Below are positions 16,923-25,901 of a stretch of 64,000 bases of DNA, in pieces. The notes under the pieces were generated by a model that saw only the letters and a list, made by a program, of their open reading frames with translations, was not told where the DNA came from and did not search any database. The stretch is from Acaryochloris sp. CCMEE 5410 (lineage in GTDB: Bacteria > Cyanobacteriota > Cyanobacteriia > Thermosynechococcales > Thermosynechococcaceae), in assembly GCF_000238775.2 (NCBI RefSeq), contig NZ_AFEJ02000001.1, positions 2,294,001 to 2,358,000 on the forward strand. The letters are read 5' to 3'. Every line of letters starts with the position of its first letter. The first letter of the stretch is position 1. The position numbers and the translations under genes are program-made.

Positions 16923-18353
16923 TTACAAATCACCAAATCCTTTTCTCTTTTTATTTTTCTTCTTCTTGCCCATACCGCCACGCCAGCCACCACGACTAGG
17001 ACGGCCACCCCCCATCATCGGATTGCCTCCACCCGCAGGAGACATACCGGGCATTTGTCCTTGTCCCATCTGCTGCATCATCGATCGCATCCGCTGGAAT
17101 TCCGTCACGAGCTTGCCGACATCGTTTTGCGTATAGCCCGACCCCTTGGCAATCCGGCGACGGCGACTCGGGGAATTAGAGAGTAACTGGGGATTCTTGC
17201 GCTCCTCCTTGGTCATGGAGTTAATCATCGCTTCCGTCTGCTGCAGCTTGGTTTCCCCTTCCTGGAGCTGAGAGTTGGATATCTTGCCCATCCCTGGGAT
17301 CAGCTTCATCACGCCGCCCAAAGACCCCATATTCTTGAGCAAGCGCATTTGCTTGAGAAAATCAGTGAAGTCAAACTGAGCCTCCATGATCTTCTTCTGC
17401 ATCTTCTCCGCATCGGCGATGTCAAACTCTTCCTGAGCTTTTTCCACCAGCGTCAGCACATCCCCCATCCCCAAGATGCGGGATGCCATTCGATCCGGAT
17501 AGAAGGGCTGCAGCGCCTCAACTTTTTCTCCAACCCCCACAAATTTAATGGGCTTACCGGAAATTTGGCGAATCGAGAGGGCTGCACCCCCACGGGTATC
17601 GCCATCCATCTTGGTCAGGATTGCCCCAGTGATACCGATCTGATCATGGAAGGTTTGGGTCAGATTTGCCGCTTCCTGACCCGTCATAGCGTCGACAACC
17701 AGTAAGGTCTCGTCCGGTTTGATGGCTTTTTTAATGTCCGCCAACTCCGACATCATTTCGGGGTCAATTTGCAGACGACCGGCGGTATCCACAATCACCG
17801 TGTCTACATTTTGCTCCCGGGCCGCTGCTAGACCTTGGCGGGCAATTTCAACGGGGTTCGCATCCGTTCCCAGTTGAAAGACCGGGACATCGATCTGCTC
17901 CCCCAGGGTCACCAACTGGTCAATGGCCGCGGGTCGATAGATATCCGTGGCCACCAGGAGAGATGTCTGCTCTTGTTTGCGCAAATGCAGGGCAAGTTTG
18001 GCCGTTGCCGTGGTTTTACCGGTACCCTGTAAACCCGCCATTAAAATCACGGTGGGCGGCTTATTGGACTCCGCTAAGGGCTCATTGGTCGCCCCCATGA
18101 TCTCAACCAGCTGATCATGGACAATTTTGATAAATTGCTGATCCGGCTGCACCCCCGTGATCACCTCGGCCCCTAAGGCCGATTCCCGCACGTCTTCAAC
18201 AAAATCTTTAACGACTTGTAAATTAACATCCGCTTCCAAGAGCGCTCGCCGAACTTCTTTGAGGGCGTCCTGAATGTTCGACTCCGAAATTTTAGTCTGA
18301 CCTCGGAGGGTTTTCCAGGCGGATTCAAGCCGATCTGATAGGGCTTCAAACAT
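16923..18353 (-). CDS. ffh: Signal recognition particle protein Ffh
   Basis: Ffh binds signal sequences on nascent membrane proteins together with 4.5S RNA and targets them to FtsY and the membrane translocon. The 476-residue protein has the N-terminal helical bundle (residues 1-85), the GTPase domain with G1 GLQGTGKTT (107-115), G3 DTAGR and G4 TKMDGDTRGG, and the methionine-rich M domain (for example MRSMMQQMGQGQMPGM). The C-terminus ends in a Gly/Lys-rich tail (KKKKNKKRKGFGDL), as in other cyanobacterial Ffh proteins. Length and motifs are normal. Confidence 0.98.
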   Translation of the reverse strand: MFEALSDRLESAWKTLRGQTKISESNIQDALKEVRRALLEADVNLQVVKDFVEDVRESALGAEVITGVQPDQQFIKIVHDQLVEIMGATNEPLAESNKPPTVILMAGLQGTGKTTATAKLALHLRKQEQTSLLVATDIYRPAAIDQLVTLGEQIDVPVFQLGTDANPVEIARQGLAAAREQNVDTVIVDTAGRLQIDPEMMSELADIKKAIKPDETLLVVDAMTGQEAANLTQTFHDQIGITGAILTKMDGDTRGGAALSIRQISGKPIKFVGVGEKVEALQPFYPDRMASRILGMGDVLTLVEKAQEEFDIADAEKMQKKIMEAQFDFTDFLKQMRLLKNMGSLGGVMKLIPGMGKISNSQLQEGETKLQQTEAMINSMTKEERKNPQLLSNSPSRRRRIAKGSGYTQNDVGKLVTEFQRMRSMMQQMGQGQMPGMSPAGGGNPMMGGGRPSRGGWRGGMGKKKKNKKRKGFGDL

Positions 18354-18406
18354 AGCGGGTTACCTATTTGCAGATAATTATTTTGACATAGGAGCGGTAG
18401 ACGCCG

Positions 18407-19573
18407 CTACTTAGACGAAACCGTGGCAGAGGAAGGAGTCCTCGTCACGGCAGACGTAGACTGTTTCTCCAGAACCGTCTGATAATAGCCTTCCAATTGC
18501 CGAGTCGCTGCTGCCCAGCCCCACCGTTCTGCTTCTGCTCGGGCATTACGGCGAATGGTTTCTCGCTCTTCGGAATTAGCGAGTAAACGTTGGGTGGCTT
18601 GGATAAAGTCTTGATCACTAGTGGGGTCAAACAGATATCCGTTGGCCTCATCTTCGACAATATCGGTAATGCCGCCAGAGCGAGCGGCAACCACGGGACA
18701 TCCCGCAGCCATGGCTTCCAGGAGCACCAATCCTAAGGTTTCGGTTCGAGAGGGGAACATAAAGCAATCAGCAGAGGCAAAGGCCGAAGCCAAGGTTGTG
18801 CCAGACATATACCCAGCAAAATAGGTCTTTGTACCCGCGAAATGCTTCTCCAGATCCTGACGATAGGGACCATCCCCCACCAATGCGAGGCGAGCCGAGG
18901 GCATGGCATCCAAGATCAACTTGATGCGGTCGATTTCTTTCTCGGCAGAGAGTCGGCCCACATAGAGAAGCAAGGGCGCATCTGGATTTCCTTGACTGAG
19001 CAGCATGCGCATATCCGCCGACGCTAACTCTGGCTGAAAGGTATCAATATCCACCCCGCGCTGCCACAGGGCCAGACGTTCAATTCCCTGTTCCCCCAGC
19101 TCTTCTACCATGGCATTCGAGGTACAGAGGTTTAAGAGGGCCTGATTATGCCCCGCTTTGAGCATTTCCCACAGCACCCCTTCAAACATACCTAAGCCGT
19201 AGTACTTCAAATAGTGGGGCAAGTGGGTATGGTAAGACGCGACCAAGGGGATGTGGTGCATCTTACTAAAGAATAATCCAGCTAATCCCAGCACCGCCGG
19301 ATTGACCACATGGACGAGATCGGGCTGAAACCGAGTCAGGGCATCTCCAATAGAGGGACGAGGGAGCGCTAATTTCAGTTCAGGATAGAGGGGGAGGGGA
19401 AAAGCAGAAACACCATGAACTTGGGCTCCCTTATATTCCGTGATGCCACCATCGGGTGAGAAAACTAAAACTTGGTGACCGTCTTGTTGTAAATGGGCAA
19501 CCGTATGACAGAGGCGGGTGACGATTCCATCTACCTTAGGCAGGAAGGTTTCAGTAAAAAAGGCAATTCGCAT
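18407..19573 (-). CDS. sqdX: Glycosyltransferase, SqdX-type sulfoquinovosyltransferase
   Basis: SqdX transfers sulfoquinovose from UDP-sulfoquinovose to diacylglycerol, the last step of the thylakoid sulfolipid SQDG. The 388-residue protein is a GT-B, family 4 glycosyltransferase: MRIAFFTETFLPKVDGIVTR at the start, the acceptor-side HVVNPAVLGLAGLFFSK and SYHTHLPHYLKYYGLG stretches typical of cyanobacterial SqdX, and the donor site PSRTETLGLVLLEAMAAGCP followed by VVAARSGG. The assignment relies on these N-terminal stretches; a related mannosyltransferase is possible but less likely. The C-terminal tail is Ser/Thr-rich. Confidence 0.88.
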   Translation of the reverse strand: MRIAFFTETFLPKVDGIVTRLCHTVAHLQQDGHQVLVFSPDGGITEYKGAQVHGVSAFPLPLYPELKLALPRPSIGDALTRFQPDLVHVVNPAVLGLAGLFFSKMHHIPLVASYHTHLPHYLKYYGLGMFEGVLWEMLKAGHNQALLNLCTSNAMVEELGEQGIERLALWQRGVDIDTFQPELASADMRMLLSQGNPDAPLLLYVGRLSAEKEIDRIKLILDAMPSARLALVGDGPYRQDLEKHFAGTKTYFAGYMSGTTLASAFASADCFMFPSRTETLGLVLLEAMAAGCPVVAARSGGITDIVEDEANGYLFDPTSDQDFIQATQRLLANSEERETIRRNARAEAERWGWAAATRQLEGYYQTVLEKQSTSAVTRTPSSATVSSK

Positions 19574-19751
19574 GGATACAGTTGCATCGAAAGGAGCAAT
19601 GGAACATCCCAGAAGAGGGTCTGGCGTCCCAGGATACGGTGTGGCCTTTAGGCCTTCTTCTCAAAGTACCAGGAAGTCGGAATGTTTAGAACTGCTTTCT
19701 AGGAGAACCAACTAGCGGGCGGTGAGGGAATCGAAGGGAAAGTCTTATCGA

Positions 19752-21143
19752 TTAAGCCGTTAAGCCTTGCACACAGGCTTCCACTTCAGCGGCTTGGGTG
19801 GGTAAAGCCGACGTTAAGACCTGGCATCCCTCGGCCGTGACCAGCACATCATCTTCAATTCGAATTCCACGGACATCTTCAAATTGGGCCAGTCGATCCC
19901 AATTGACACAATCCCGATACTGCTGGCGGAGGTTAGGGTTCTGGAGCAGAGCAGGAATTTGGTAAAAGCCGGGTTCAATGGTGACCAGCATCTGAGGGCG
20001 TAAGGGCCGATCTAAACGCAGATAGCGTAACCCCCTGCGATCGCATCTCTGTCTCCCCGGTGCATAGCCTGCCAAGTCCCCTAAATCTTCCATGTCGTGC
20101 ACATCCAACCCTAGTAGGTGGCCAATCCCATGGGGGAAAAACAGCGCATGAGCATCCCGGTCTACCAGGGCTTCAGGCTGTCCCTTGAGAATGCCGATCT
20201 CGACCAGACCCGAGGCAATGGTCTGAGCCGCCAACAGATGCAGATCGCGAAATTCTACCCCAGGTCTGATGGCGGCAATACAAGCATCATGAGCCGCCAG
20301 GACCAGGTCATACAGATCACGCTGGGTGGCAGAAAACTGTCCTGATACTGGCCATGTTCGGGTAACATCGGCAGCCCAGCCTAGGGGCGTTTCTGCCCCA
20401 GCATCCACTAACAGCAATTCGCCCGGTGCCAAGGCATGGGGATAAGCATCGTTATGAAGGACTTCGCCGTGAACTGTGACAATGCTGGCATAAGCCGTCG
20501 AGCATTGGTGGGCCATCATCACGAACTCAATTTCGGCTCGAATCGCTGCTTCAGAGGCGTGATTAAGGGTTGATCTCATCCCATGCAAATGAGCTGCCAC
20601 CGTAATGTCGGCCGCCTGCTGTAGCTGGGCCAGAGCAAACTCATCCTGCTGTAGCCGCAATTGAATAAGGGCATTCGCTAGATGATAATCCCGGTTGCCC
20701 TCCTGATCCTGACTCTCTTGAATCGGCGGAATAGGACGTCCTAGCCACTCGATTTGCTGTTGATGGGTCGCTGATGAGGGGACAGGCAAGGTAGCTGCAT
20801 GGCTTGCCCAGCTAGAGACCGCAGAGAGAGGTAAGTGAGTCTCAGCCCCGATCTGATCTGCGATTTCGGCTCGACTCAAGCTCGGACCATGCCATAGGGC
20901 GGCATCGGGGTGGGGCTCATCCCAAAATAAGGTCAGCTGACCCGCCTCTAGGCCAATCACCGCATTTTGTAGGGGCAATCCAGCCAAGTACAAAAAATGA
21001 CTGCTGGCACGAAAGGGAAACTGATTGGCAGCAAAGTTGCGGGGAGGGGCTACTCCAGACCAGAACAGTGCTTTACCTTGGAACTGTTGTCCTAGCTGGT
21101 GGCGTCTATGGCGTAAACAAGACTGATCTGTGGGGGTTAACAC
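19752..21143 (-). CDS. pepP: Xaa-Pro aminopeptidase (M24)
   Basis: This 463-residue enzyme removes N-terminal residues that precede proline. The N-terminal creatinase-type domain (residues 1 to about 170) is followed by the pita-bread catalytic domain. The di-metal ligands are visible: Asp in LLLVDAGAETPLGWAADVTR (two), His in FFPHGIGHLLGLDVHD, and Glu in LVTIEPGFY and GIRIEDDVLV. Its start lies two bases downstream of the HpsJ-like gene's stop codon, suggesting co-transcription with the HpsJ-exosortase genes upstream. Confidence 0.93.
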   Translation of the reverse strand: MLTPTDQSCLRHRRHQLGQQFQGKALFWSGVAPPRNFAANQFPFRASSHFLYLAGLPLQNAVIGLEAGQLTLFWDEPHPDAALWHGPSLSRAEIADQIGAETHLPLSAVSSWASHAATLPVPSSATHQQQIEWLGRPIPPIQESQDQEGNRDYHLANALIQLRLQQDEFALAQLQQAADITVAAHLHGMRSTLNHASEAAIRAEIEFVMMAHQCSTAYASIVTVHGEVLHNDAYPHALAPGELLLVDAGAETPLGWAADVTRTWPVSGQFSATQRDLYDLVLAAHDACIAAIRPGVEFRDLHLLAAQTIASGLVEIGILKGQPEALVDRDAHALFFPHGIGHLLGLDVHDMEDLGDLAGYAPGRQRCDRRGLRYLRLDRPLRPQMLVTIEPGFYQIPALLQNPNLRQQYRDCVNWDRLAQFEDVRGIRIEDDVLVTAEGCQVLTSALPTQAAEVEACVQGLTA

Positions 21144-21145
21144 CC

Positions 21146-21856
21146 TTACCTCGTTCTCACATTCGGAAATTTACGAGCCGTATTGCCAATATAAAGAAAA
21201 GACAGCCCCGCAATCAAAGCGCCAACTAACCATTTAATCGTCTGTTTGAAGAGTTGAGCCGGTTGTCCAGAGGCTCGATTGATCTGGCTTTGCAAGCTAG
21301 CCAAATTCGATTTGAGTTGCCCTAAGACGCCTGCTTTAATCGTTTCTTGATCCCGCCCTTCCGTCAACTGCGGCTGAAATTTTTGTGCCCATTCCGCCAC
21401 TTCTGCCGCCGGGGCCTCACTCAAACGCTGCTCCAGATTTTTAATGTCCGCCGCTTGTTTCACCAAGGCTGCGCTGGTGGTCTGGTTCTGTCTCCCTAAT
21501 CGGAGGCTATCGGAAATCCCTAAAGGAATCATCAGACAGTAAATCACGCCAATAATGATGGCTAAAGCAGGTATCACCTGAAAGCAGAACCGATCCAGGG
21601 ACTGACGGAATCGACGCCCCCCAGAGATCACCAATGCAAAGCCAATCAGCGGCACGGGAGACCGCTCAACCAAGCTACCAATGGTTTCTAATTCCCAGGC
21701 TGGATCTTGCAGCTGGGGCGGAATTAAAAGAGCCAAGGTATCCACTAAGGTCAATAGCAGCAGCCCATAGCCTGCGATCCGCAATACAAAGGTAGACAGC
21801 CACTGATTCTTACTGGGCGGTGCAGGCGTCGATGGAGCAGGTTGTTGTTTTGCCAT
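21146..21856 (-). CDS. HpsJ-like membrane protein
   Basis: This 236-residue protein resembles HpsJ, a cyanobacterial membrane protein from the hormogonium polysaccharide locus. It has four hydrophobic segments (about 25-47, 72-82, 92-112 and, near the C-terminus, IKWLVGALIAGLSFLYIGN). The soluble coiled-coil-like part between them (LVKQAADIKNLEQRLSEAPA, then LGQLKSNLASLQSQINRASG) is typical of the family. The N-terminus is Pro/Ala-rich. It lies between the exosortase gene (49 bp upstream) and pepP (2 bp downstream) on the same strand, consistent with a role in export or surface polysaccharide. Confidence 0.8.
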   Translation of the reverse strand: MAKQQPAPSTPAPPSKNQWLSTFVLRIAGYGLLLLTLVDTLALLIPPQLQDPAWELETIGSLVERSPVPLIGFALVISGGRRFRQSLDRFCFQVIPALAIIIGVIYCLMIPLGISDSLRLGRQNQTTSAALVKQAADIKNLEQRLSEAPAAEVAEWAQKFQPQLTEGRDQETIKAGVLGQLKSNLASLQSQINRASGQPAQLFKQTIKWLVGALIAGLSFLYIGNTARKFPNVRTR

Positions 21857-21904
21857 GGATAATCAGTTCTCGTACAGTACAGGACAGATAAGCCACCTCA
21901 CTTG

Positions 21905-23431
21905 CTAAAGACTCAGGTTAGGCATGCGATTTCGCCACCATTCATGCCAGGATAACCAATTTGATTCCAAAATAGAGAAAACTTGCTGAGGGGGCTGCTG
22001 ATTCAAGGGCATCGACAGATGCATCCAAAGACAGCGATCGTCAATATAGTCTCGGCCCAGCAGATACCAATGGCTATTCCAATTGTGGATAAAATGCCCC
22101 TCTTCCACCGTCCCTAATCCCCCTGGATCCAGACAGGCACTCAAGTAAGCTCGATCCCCATGGGTATAGACGGCATAGTAGTTCGCTCCTTGCTGGCGCA
22201 CTTGCAGCTGAGGTAAAGGCTGCAGGGCTTGATCTGCAATCGGGTAATTTTCTAGAAAGCGGAGCAAGTCCCCGGTGGTACCCGTCACATAGCTCATGTC
22301 AATTTGAAGATCCAGACCTTGGACTAGATATTGATATTGATGCTGAGCCAGGATTTCAGAATAGGCATTGCCTTGTTGCCCCGGACGGGCCTGGCTGCGG
22401 TTTAGGGTTGCCTGCTTCAGGGGCACCTGTTGAGGAAACTGAAAGGGTTGGCGATCCAGGGTCATGGCCTTCCACAAGATTCCGGCTTGAACCACTACCG
22501 CGCCCGCCAGCACGGGTGCAACGGTCAGCAACCGCCATCGAGGCAAGGTCGCTGGGGTACTCGAGGTGCTGCCCGTCTTGGGCGTATCCTTGCGATGGAG
22601 AAGAAAGACACAAAAGCCCGCAAAGATCAGCATGGCTAGCACGGGAAAAAGATTCGAGCCTTCCCCTTCATGCCAATAGTGAAAAGCCTCTTGATAGTCG
22701 GATGCGGCCAACAGGGTCATCACGCTTAAGCGAATCACATTCACCCCATAGGCTAAGCCCACGCCCACACAAGGCACCACCAGCTTCTCCCACCCGCGAG
22801 TGGGCACCATCACCAGAAAGATGAGGGACAGTCTCAGGAGTTCCAGCATCGCCTTAAGCCCCGAGCAGCCTCGATAGACCTCAATGCCGCCTCCAGGCAG
22901 GAGAACAAACACCCCCTGGCGCTTCACCTCCACCCCTACGTACCAGAGCATTGCCGTTGTGGATTGGGCCGCCACTTCACTAATGTTGATGATTTGATCG
23001 GTCCATTGGGCCAAAATCCCTTCGGGGAGGGCTAAGACCAACAAAACCCCCAGCTCTCTACGATAGGTGCCCAAGCGCTTGGCACTGGAGGCTAATAGCC
23101 CCAACCCCAAGCAAAAGAGAAAAGGCTGAATCCGCACAAACGGATCGTAGTCAGGCATCACCCAACTTTTATACCAGGCCCAAGCAATCAGTAGACATCC
23201 AGCAGCCGTTGAATAGGGTTCGCTGCGCAAGGGCAAACCCTGGCGTCGCGTCCAAACCGAATAGGAAACAATGGCCCAACAGAGACCCATAATGGCGACC
23301 AAATCGGCATTCCGGGTGTGTATCCACGCCAAGCTCAAGTTGAGAAGCGCTAAACCCACCGCAATAGCTCCCAAGCAAAGCTCAGGGCGTTGGGCCAGTT
23401 GGTACCGTTGCCAAAGACTAAAGGGGTTCAT
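21905..23431 (-). CDS. Cyanoexosortase fused to an EpsI-like C-terminal domain
   Basis: Exosortases are polytopic membrane Cys proteases/transpeptidases that process proteins with PEP-CTERM-type sorting signals. The 508-residue protein has about eight transmembrane segments in residues 1-280 with the catalytic triad: Cys189 (EVYRGCSGLKAM), Arg234 (NVIRLSVM) and His251/His254 (FHYWHEGEGSNLF). A further segment near 305-325 is followed by a soluble periplasmic domain (330-508) that looks like the exosortase-associated EpsI-type protein, encoded separately in many genomes. I see no PEP-CTERM substrate in the window. It probably forms an operon with the HpsJ-like gene. Confidence 0.88.
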   Translation of the reverse strand: MNPFSLWQRYQLAQRPELCLGAIAVGLALLNLSLAWIHTRNADLVAIMGLCWAIVSYSVWTRRQGLPLRSEPYSTAAGCLLIAWAWYKSWVMPDYDPFVRIQPFLFCLGLGLLASSAKRLGTYRRELGVLLVLALPEGILAQWTDQIINISEVAAQSTTAMLWYVGVEVKRQGVFVLLPGGGIEVYRGCSGLKAMLELLRLSLIFLVMVPTRGWEKLVVPCVGVGLAYGVNVIRLSVMTLLAASDYQEAFHYWHEGEGSNLFPVLAMLIFAGFCVFLLHRKDTPKTGSTSSTPATLPRWRLLTVAPVLAGAVVVQAGILWKAMTLDRQPFQFPQQVPLKQATLNRSQARPGQQGNAYSEILAQHQYQYLVQGLDLQIDMSYVTGTTGDLLRFLENYPIADQALQPLPQLQVRQQGANYYAVYTHGDRAYLSACLDPGGLGTVEEGHFIHNWNSHWYLLGRDYIDDRCLWMHLSMPLNQQPPQQVFSILESNWLSWHEWWRNRMPNLSL

Positions 23432-23531
23432 AAGGACAGTGACAGAGAGGAGGATGCGTCATTCCCAGCCAATTCAGAGTCAATGATAAATACATCTGAC
23501 CCGACTGGGGAGAATTTCCCTATCAATCCAT

Positions 23532-24449
23532 CTATTGGGCCGTTCGGGCAAGTGGGCTAGTATTACAAGCCCCTGCAATCTTAAAGGGGACTGTTTTTGT
23601 AAACTTACGTTTCTTATGAGGCTTTTGCACTTCGACATGGAGGTGCGGTCCCGTACTCCAGCCCGAATTACCGCTATAGCCAATCAGCTGTCCTGCCTTG
23701 ACGCGGTCCCCTGACTTGATGGAGACTTTGCTGCGGAAGCCTTGCTGCAGATGCACATAGACAGAGCGATACCCTTCATCATGCTCAATCCAAACATAAT
23801 TGAAGCGAGAAATATTTTCCTTGCCGCCCCCGGTATCGGGGTATTTATCCTGAACGGCAATCACCTTCCCTGCCCGCATGGCATAGACTGGGGTACCGAT
23901 ACTGGTAGCTAAATCATAGGCATATTCCATTCGGCCTCGGTGGGTTCTGCCCCGAATCCCTTGACTTAACCAGCCCTGACCATTGAGGGGATGACAAAAT
24001 CCTTTGAGGGGGGAGTCTACGGAAGCTTGCTTAGCCAATGGTGCATCCACAAAGGCTGGATAGTAAATTTCGGAGGATGAAGGGGTAAACCGAGAGCCAC
24101 CTGTGGCGGGTTCTCCACCGCCAATATCATTATGGGAAAATAGCGGCTCCTTGGGGCGACGCTGATCGGTTACTTCTGGTAGTTGAGCCATGACTTTGGG
24201 CAAGCTAGGGAGCAGCGTACTAGCGGTTAACACGCAGGTGGCAATCACATTGCGCCAACGTTGCTCATTTAGAGCTTGGCGGACTTGCTTGGGAGTAACC
24301 ACTCCCTGCTGAACCAGAATTTCGCCCAGTCTTTGATGGCTAGTTCGTTGAGTGGCTAACGCATCACGCAATTGGGCTGAACTAATTAGCCCTTTTTGCA
24401 GTAGGACTTCACCCACTCTAATTTTGTCTTGATGGCGCCGCATGATCAC
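23532..24449 (-). CDS. M23-type peptidase domain with tandem MshEN-like N-terminal repeats
   Basis: The C-terminal half is a lysostaphin/M23-type zinc metallopeptidase fold, which usually cleaves peptidoglycan cross-links. Zinc-site motifs are present: THRGRMEYAYDLA (an expanded H-x-D region) and GPHLHVEVQ. The N-terminal 60 residues contain two copies of a helical repeat (RVGEVLLQKGLISSAQLRDA and RLGEILVQQGVVTPKQVRQA) of the kind found in MshE/GspE N-domains, which bind c-di-GMP in some proteins. A hydrophobic segment follows (VIATCVLTASTLLPSLPKVM), so the repeats should be cytosolic and the peptidase periplasmic. GTG at 24449 (AGGAG six bases upstream) is the preferred start; ATG 24443 is an alternative. 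Confidence 0.85.
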   Translation of the reverse strand: MIMRRHQDKIRVGEVLLQKGLISSAQLRDALATQRTSHQRLGEILVQQGVVTPKQVRQALNEQRWRNVIATCVLTASTLLPSLPKVMAQLPEVTDQRRPKEPLFSHNDIGGGEPATGGSRFTPSSSEIYYPAFVDAPLAKQASVDSPLKGFCHPLNGQGWLSQGIRGRTHRGRMEYAYDLATSIGTPVYAMRAGKVIAVQDKYPDTGGGKENISRFNYVWIEHDEGYRSVYVHLQQGFRSKVSIKSGDRVKAGQLIGYSGNSGWSTGPHLHVEVQKPHKKRKFTKTVPFKIAGACNTSPLARTAQ

Positions 24450-24776
24450 TAATTGCTCCTAGGGGGGAATTCTTGCAGAGAGAGGACAAATAAGCTGATG
24501 AAATGGCGCAAACAGGTCCATTCCCGGTATTCAACCGAGTCCTTGACAATCTGAAGCCGTCGTTGAGTTAAGGGAACAGATGGGTATGATTGAAATTTTT
24601 CGCCGACAGAATAAAGCTAAAACTCTGAAATCATCCCTATACCTAGTTTTCCCTGATTTAGGTAAAAAGCGATCTCTTGTGCCAAAGAACTTTGACTCCA
24701 GGAGCTATGACCAGTAATGTTTTGACTGCAAGGGTATCTCAACATTGAATTAAACAGTTGGTCATAAACGGGTGAT
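24450..24776. other. Intergenic region between divergent genes
   Basis: 327 bp between the M23 gene (minus) and the hypothetical exported protein (plus). It must hold both promoters. I saw no clear operator, repeat or RNA gene. Confidence 0.4.
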
Positions 24777-24791
24777 TTGCATAAAAAAGAC

Positions 24792-25346
24792 ATGATTCAT
24801 CAATCGATGTTTAGGCTAAACCCATGGTTCGCCCATGGGTTACCTCCGTTGCCCAGAGTGCGGCAATGTTGCCAAATCGGAATCCTGAGTCTATTGACAT
24901 TGGGACTATCACCAGCCCAAGCGTGTACCCATGCTTGGCAAGGGAAAGAATATACAGAACTTCCTGCTGAATTTTGCCCCGGCTATGCCGATGCTCTATT
25001 GGGGAAGCAAGGGCTATATGAATATGGCAGCGTCGTGTGCGATCGCAAAGAAGGATCGTACTTTTTCCTGCAGCGGCTTGTCCGCTACACCAAAAACCAA
25101 AAGGCCGTCTGGAAAATTGTCCAAATTAAACCCCTGTCAAAACTGCACCAGGATGAACTGGCCTTGAGTCAAGGCTGCCAGCAAACCGATCAGGACCGAC
25201 AGGCCATTTTTGCCATTGTCCGAGAAGACTCAAAAGCGTTAACCACCCGAAGGGCTTGGGCTATCGACTTTTCTAACGAAGCCCTGATTAACCTCGATCC
25301 CACCACGGTAATCTGTCAAAGTAGCGATCCGCGCTTCGTCCCCTAG
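24792..25346 (+). CDS. Hypothetical exported protein
   Basis: No family recognised. The product (about 184 residues) has a signal-peptide-like N-terminus with a long n-region and the hydrophobic stretch IGILSLLTLGLSPAQA, cleavable after AQA, so it should reach the periplasm or exterior. Six Cys are present in the mature part (CTHAW, FCPGYA, VVCDRK, GCQQT, ICQSS and others), allowing disulfides. The open frame begins with TTG at 24777; the ATG codons at 24792 and 24807 are more plausible starts, and no strong ribosome binding site decides. Confidence 0.6.
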   Translation: MIHQSMFRLNPWFAHGLPPLPRVRQCCQIGILSLLTLGLSPAQACTHAWQGKEYTELPAEFCPGYADALLGKQGLYEYGSVVCDRKEGSYFFLQRLVRYTKNQKAVWKIVQIKPLSKLHQDELALSQGCQQTDQDRQAIFAIVREDSKALTTRRAWAIDFSNEALINLDPTTVICQSSDPRFVP

Positions 25347-25358
25347 CTCCTCTTGGGG

Positions 25359-25736
25359 CTACTCAATGGTTTGACTGGTGACATCTACCGCCTGGACATC
25401 AATGGTGCCTGGCTCCGTGGGACGTTGAAAGTTAGCGTTTTCGACGACAACGGATTGGCCACAAAAGGGGCAGGTGGTCTGGGTGTTTTTAAGTCCCGTT
25501 AGCGGGTTGCCACAGGAGGGACAAGTTCCCTGGATTAAGTTGCGGCCCAACCACCAGCGCAGCCCCACAAATAGGACCACGGGTGTCACCAGGATTAAAC
25601 CAAATAAGACCAGTAACGATTTGAGCACCCAGCCCAAGCCAATCGATCCGAACAAGACCACAACAATCGCAATGGTCAACCAAGACCGAATCACAGATAA
25701 GCCAGCAGAAAAACGCTGAGATTGATTCAGATTCAC
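25359..25736 (-). CDS. Membrane protein with C-terminal zinc ribbon
   Basis: This 125-residue protein has two adjacent transmembrane segments (about residues 15-35, WLTIAIVVVLFGSIGLGWVL, and 36-60). A C-terminal four-Cys zinc ribbon follows (CPSCGNPLTGL, then CPFCGQSVVVENANF), ending in an acidic/Thr tail. Such cyanobacterial proteins are of unknown role. The gene converges with the exported-protein gene, with only 12 bp between their stop codons. Confidence 0.75.
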   Translation of the reverse strand: MNLNQSQRFSAGLSVIRSWLTIAIVVVLFGSIGLGWVLKSLLVLFGLILVTPVVLFVGLRWWLGRNLIQGTCPSCGNPLTGLKNTQTTCPFCGQSVVVENANFQRPTEPGTIDVQAVDVTSQTIE

Positions 25737-25901
25737 TAGGGGGCTCCTCAGCTTAAACTAGAGCTGCATTCACTTCCATAGTAGTCGGTTAACTCTCACC
25801 CTTGAAGGATGAGTCATTAAACGCAACGGACCCATTACGGGTTCTCGAATTATTTTCTAGAATGCAATGAGTTTTCCTATTTTTTAACCTTTTTCAAACC
25901 C

